This document shows, piece by piece, positions 59,679 through 64,000 of a stretch of 64,000 nt of DNA (position 1 is the first letter of the stretch; the number at the start of each line of letters is the position of its first letter). The stretch is taken from contig JANVCC010000011.1 in NCBI GenBank assembly GCA_025345505.1, positions 9,708,184 to 9,772,183 of the forward strand, in the 5' to 3' direction. The notes beneath the pieces are model-generated. The model ran no database searches and was not told where the DNA came from. It worked only from the letters and a program-made list of their open reading frames with translations. Origin of the DNA: Todiramphus chloris collaris (Eukaryota > Chordata > Aves > Coraciiformes > Alcedinidae). The position numbers were made by a program, and so were the translations under genes.

Positions 59679-60150
59679 AATCACAGAACCATAAATCACA
59701 GGATGGTACAGGTTGGAAGGGACATCTGGAGAAGATCCAGTCCAACCCCCTGCCAATGCAGGCTTGACTAGATCAGGTTGCACGGGAATGTGTCCAGGTG
59801 TGTTTTGGAAGTCTCCAGAGAAGGAGACTCCATACCCTCCCTGGGCAGTCCATTCCAGGCTCTGTCACTCTCATAGTAAAGAAGTTTTTCCTCATGTTGA
59901 GGTGGAACTTCCCATGTTTCACCTTGCTACCATTACCTCTTATCCTGTCACAGGGCATGACTGAAAAAAGACTGGGCCCTTCTACTTGACACCCACCCTT
60001 CAGATATTTGAAAATGTTAGTAAGATCCCCTCTCAATCTTTTCGTCTCCAGGCTAAACAGCCCCAGGTCTCTCAGCCTTTCCTCATCAGAGAGACGTTCC
60101 ATTCTCTTAATCATCTTTGTAGCTCTCCGTTGGACTCTGTTATTTCTTAG
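59679..60150 (-). mobile_element. CR1 LINE fragment, antisense, with tail module
   Basis: This CR1 copy of about 472 bp has AATCACAG at its 3' terminus (59679), GGTTGGAAGGGACATCTGG and the 3' UTR, and then the ORF2 C-terminus. The minus strand reads [20 protein letters not shown] and then FSLETKRLRGDL-type residues. It is 5' truncated near 60150. Its first ~140 bp are about 98% identical by eye to the 34939 copy, but the ORF2 part is much less similar. Confidence 0.9.
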
Positions 60151-62673
60151 CACAAACCACAGAGGATCAGAACAGACACAAATCTAATTTAGTCACCTTT
60201 AGGTCCTCATTCCCCTGTCTGAAAGAAGGAGCAATTGTGAAAAATCTATGAGAATTTGGTACATTACAGTCTAAAAATACAGGTAGAAATTAAGTATTAT
60301 CTTTCATTCTTGATGCTCTGGGTCATAAACTAGTTGCCTGCTGAGGGAAAGAAAATGTTTCCTCTTGAATTTCTTCCAAACAACTAGATGGTGTGTAGTG
60401 ATGCTTTTTACCCTCCTTTGAATCATTTAGCTTTGCACATAAAGACTGTGGTATAGCTTCAATCTGCAATTATAAATCTGTCACTGAATAGCGAGGGGAG
60501 TTTATTACTGAAGTGCAGAGATGACTTACTGCAAAAGAGGACTGAAGTCTTTGCTGTAAGGCTTATAGTGAGAACAGGAGTGTGTGTCAAAAGGAGAAAA
60601 TGTAATAATCTCTAAAAGTTCTCTGTCTTCAACTTTTGTCTTCACCCATATGAGATCTGGGTGCTCATGACGTGGAAAAGATTTTATAATAATGCAGTAG
60701 AATTTTGCCCCTAAATACCATTTTTCTAGGAAGGCAGTTATATGTGCATCCCCACATGTTGTATGAGTGTTTATATTTTGGAAAGGTCATAGAATTTGAA
60801 ACCTTAATCTGAAAGAACATCCCCTAATTGTAGGATCTTCTCTAGGGACTTTTCTGCAGCTTATAAATTGTGCTTCCAATGGATGCTGTTGGACGGCAGG
60901 ATGAATATCTAAGATGGAAAGAAAGCCACAAGACCCAAAAGACAGTCATCTTTTAGAAATGCATAGAAACATATGACAGACTTTATTTATTGTAGTAACT
61001 CAGCAATTTTGGCATCAAGTATTCCCAGAGCTCCTCTTGGGCAATGCTCACACCACCTTGTTTTAGTAATGCAACCAGTATAACCATATTGGAACGCTGA
61101 TCTCCATAGGCTTACTGTATAGACTGCCTGTACCCCCTCTCACAGAGAGGCAGAGGGAAAGCAACTGCTCCAGGGAGATATTAATGCATTCTAGTTTAGG
61201 CTTCTGTTTCATGCCACATCCTGGACTTGCCTCACTCTTCTTCTTTCTCCATCATCTGTCAAGGCATCCAGGGACTTTTTTTTAATGAGGAGCTATGTCT
61301 GTGAACTTGAAATGGCATACTTTGTGTTAGGTGGTAAGAACACTCCTCGTTAGTGCATTTTGGCATCTCTCTGCAATTCAAAAGTTGGGAAGAGAAGAAA
61401 AAAATCATACATTAATTCACTGTAAATAGAAATATCTCTGAAACTCCTAAGGAGCCCATAAACTTAGTATTTTTAGAAGATATTAATAGGAAGCATAGGT
61501 GGGTGAATATGAGTCTAAAGATATATGAAAAATGCAGAGATTGATTTATAATATAGGTCTCTTTGCTTTGCACGTGGATAGCTGATTGTTCTGTAGTTTT
61601 CTAAAAGTAATTTTTCTATAATTGTCATTGTAGTTGCAAGAGAGATACAACACACAAGCAAACAAGAAACCTAAGCTTTAATTTTTATTATGGAATTTTA
61701 TATCATTTTCACCTTTTTAAAATGTCATCTCAAAGCAATTTTCATGTATCCAAAAAGCCATAAAAGAATAATTTTGCAACGAAGTTCACTTTTTCACTTC
61801 TTCCTAATTCAGATAAAGCACAAAGTGTTCTTAACCCCATTTTATGTATTTCTTGACTTCCCTTTTTCAGTAATGATTCTACGTCATGAAACATAGATAA
61901 AGCAGGAGGGGTAGCGGTGTGTGGGTGTGTGTGTCTTGAATATAAATTTTGTTATATTTTCCATTTGATTCTAATTTGTTTATTCATTCTGAAACATTAT
62001 TGTTCAATAAAATAAGCCATCTATATACAAACCTAAGCTTGCAACTGTTTGTAAATAATTTAAAGAGGAGAAAATCACAATGTAATGGTCTGTAACAGGA
62101 TTAAGATTTCACTGTCATTGAATTATTTTTCTTTTATCACTTAAGCTTTTTTACTTTACTTTTTACATAAGATATTTGTAATTTGACATTTGGAATTATA
62201 TTGGTGATTTGGCAATGAGGTTGTATACAGTTTTATATTATTTTTCCATAGCACTGTTGTAGATATTTTTTACTTTAAGAAGTATGTTTTGCAGTCTTGG
62301 AAGGACAGTTGGTGGAGCAGTCGTGCAGTTGTGTTTCAGTCATTTGAGGAGACTGGTTAGCTTTCATCTTTTGAATTTGAGAGCAGTTAGTCTGGTTCTT
62401 AATTGGTTTTGGAGGTACTCACAGTCTTTGGACCAGAAGAATGTCCTAATCCCTGAATTTGCTGAGAAAACATGCATTTGGAAACCTGAACTGCGAATTC
62501 AGTTGGATTCTAAATGCTTAAAGGGGACTTCACAGAAAACACTGAAGCTCTCAAAAATCACTTGCTTGCAGAAATATGAGACAATGGTAGGAAAAAATGA
62601 CAACTTTTTTCTGAGGTGTGAGAGGTGAGGAGATAGACAACACACATTTGATGGTCCCAGCCTTTTGATATAC

Positions 62674-62689
62674 ATATATATATATATAA
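62674..62689. repeat. (TA)n dinucleotide tract
   Basis: This is an AT dinucleotide run following TATAC in intron 5. Confidence 0.9.
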
Positions 62690-63361
62690 TTTCTATCTTG
62701 CTGCAAAGATTCTGCCAAGATTAACGGATTTAAGAATTATCCCATCATGAAGTGGTTATTTATTGTAATCTTCATGCCTGCAATAGTAAACCATGCTTGG
62801 CAGCAGTAGACTGTGAGAAACTCAGTCCAAAGTCTGTTAGCATATTTTATTAGTTTAGAATAAACTTCAGAGTTAATGGGAGTTACCCATCATCATTAAG
62901 AGCCTGATTTTCATCTGTGCTGAACGTCTGCACGTTCAACTGAAATTAGTGGGGTTTGGGAACACTTAATGTCTTTGCAGAAGATGAGTGCAGAGATAGG
63001 GGTTGGAGCTCACTGCAAGCTCCTTATGTGCCTGATCTTGGAGTCAGGGCACCTAACCCCGAAAGCACATGGGAGCAGCTCATGTAGTCCATTTTGCTCC
63101 CTACTCAAATGCAAAAACATTTGCCTCTTCTTCCCTGGTCCGATGCTGTGTCAGTTTGGAGTCATCACAGGAAATGAATTTTGTATGGTGCTGCTGACTG
63201 AGGCCTTTCCCCCTCCTCGTTCATTTTCTCTGCCTTGTAGATTCAGCAATGTGATTTAATATGTACTTTGAAAATGCAATGGTTTAATCTGCAGATTGAT
63301 GTACAAATAGTTAGCAATTATATGCTTATTGTGACATTTTATTTTCATTCTTCCTTCCTAG

Positions 63362-64000
<639 letters not shown>

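Larger units (their letters stand above)
54016..63361 (+). other. CNKSR2: CNKSR2 intron 5
   Basis: This intron of 9,346 bp runs from GT at 54016 to AG at 63361. It holds a compound antisense CR1 locus at 59389-60150 that includes the second copy of the 161-bp tail module. It also has an A16 run at 58584-58599, a (GT)-rich tract at about 61918-61932 and a (TA)n tract at about 62674-62689. The stretch 54.0-59.3 kb and the stretch 60.2-63.3 kb otherwise show no feature I recognise. The plus-strand frame of 114 codons at 62284-62628 has no family similarity and is not called. Confidence 0.9.

Noticed and set aside
62284-62628. Plus-strand 114-codon frame in intron 5, considered as an extra exon or nested gene
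   Set aside because: CNKSR2 exons 5 and 6 join in frame without it, the protein is not recognised, and nothing around it suggests a promoter or splice unit.

Overview
This window is vertebrate nuclear DNA, almost certainly from a bird. It is AT-rich and mostly unique sequence. Its interspersed repeats are CR1 LINE fragments plus one very old L2-type LINE relic, and no SINEs were recognised. That repeat profile (CR1 dominant, low repeat load, compact introns) is avian; a crocodilian or turtle is a weaker alternative. I cannot name the species.

The only host gene I can support is CNKSR2 (connector enhancer of kinase suppressor of Ras 2, also called CNK2 or MAGUIN) on the + strand. Five consecutive coding exons are present. 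I number them 2 to 6, assuming the start-codon exon lies upstream of the window: 10442-10605, 21779-21981, 33536-33623, 53974-54015 and 63362-63481. All boundaries are AG/GT. The 617 coding bases join in one frame with no stop and give 205 full codons: most of the SAM domain (exon 2), the CRIC domain (exons 3 to about 5), and the linker that leads into the PDZ domain (exon 6). The start codon, the PDZ, DUF1170 and PH regions and both UTRs are outside the window. No promoter, CpG island, polyadenylation site of the host gene, tRNA, rRNA or second protein-coding gene was recognised.

Layout: 1-10441 is part of intron 1. Introns 2 (about 11.2 kb) and 3 (about 11.6 kb) are nearly repeat-free and include a CpG-retaining, enhancer-like stretch at about 18.5-20.4 kb. 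Intron 4 (about 20.4 kb) holds most of the transposon load: a long antisense CR1 at 34.9-37.8 kb, a sense CR1 with a 198-codon open frame at 38.9-39.6 kb, an antisense L2 relic at 45.5-46.2 kb and two abutting antisense CR1s at 49.8-51.2 kb. Intron 5 (about 9.3 kb) holds a compound CR1 locus at 59.4-60.15 kb. The window ends 519 bases into intron 6.

The most unusual observation concerns two antisense CR1 copies 25 kb apart (34.9 and 59.7 kb). Each carries the same 161-bp non-CR1 segment beyond its normal 3' end. In CR1 orientation that segment ends 19 bases after an AATAAA hexamer at both loci. This fits a CR1 3' transduction by read-through to a downstream polyadenylation signal, or an unrecognised CR1 subfamily with an extended tail. 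I see no novel multi-gene system; the window is a gene-body slice with interesting transposon archaeology.
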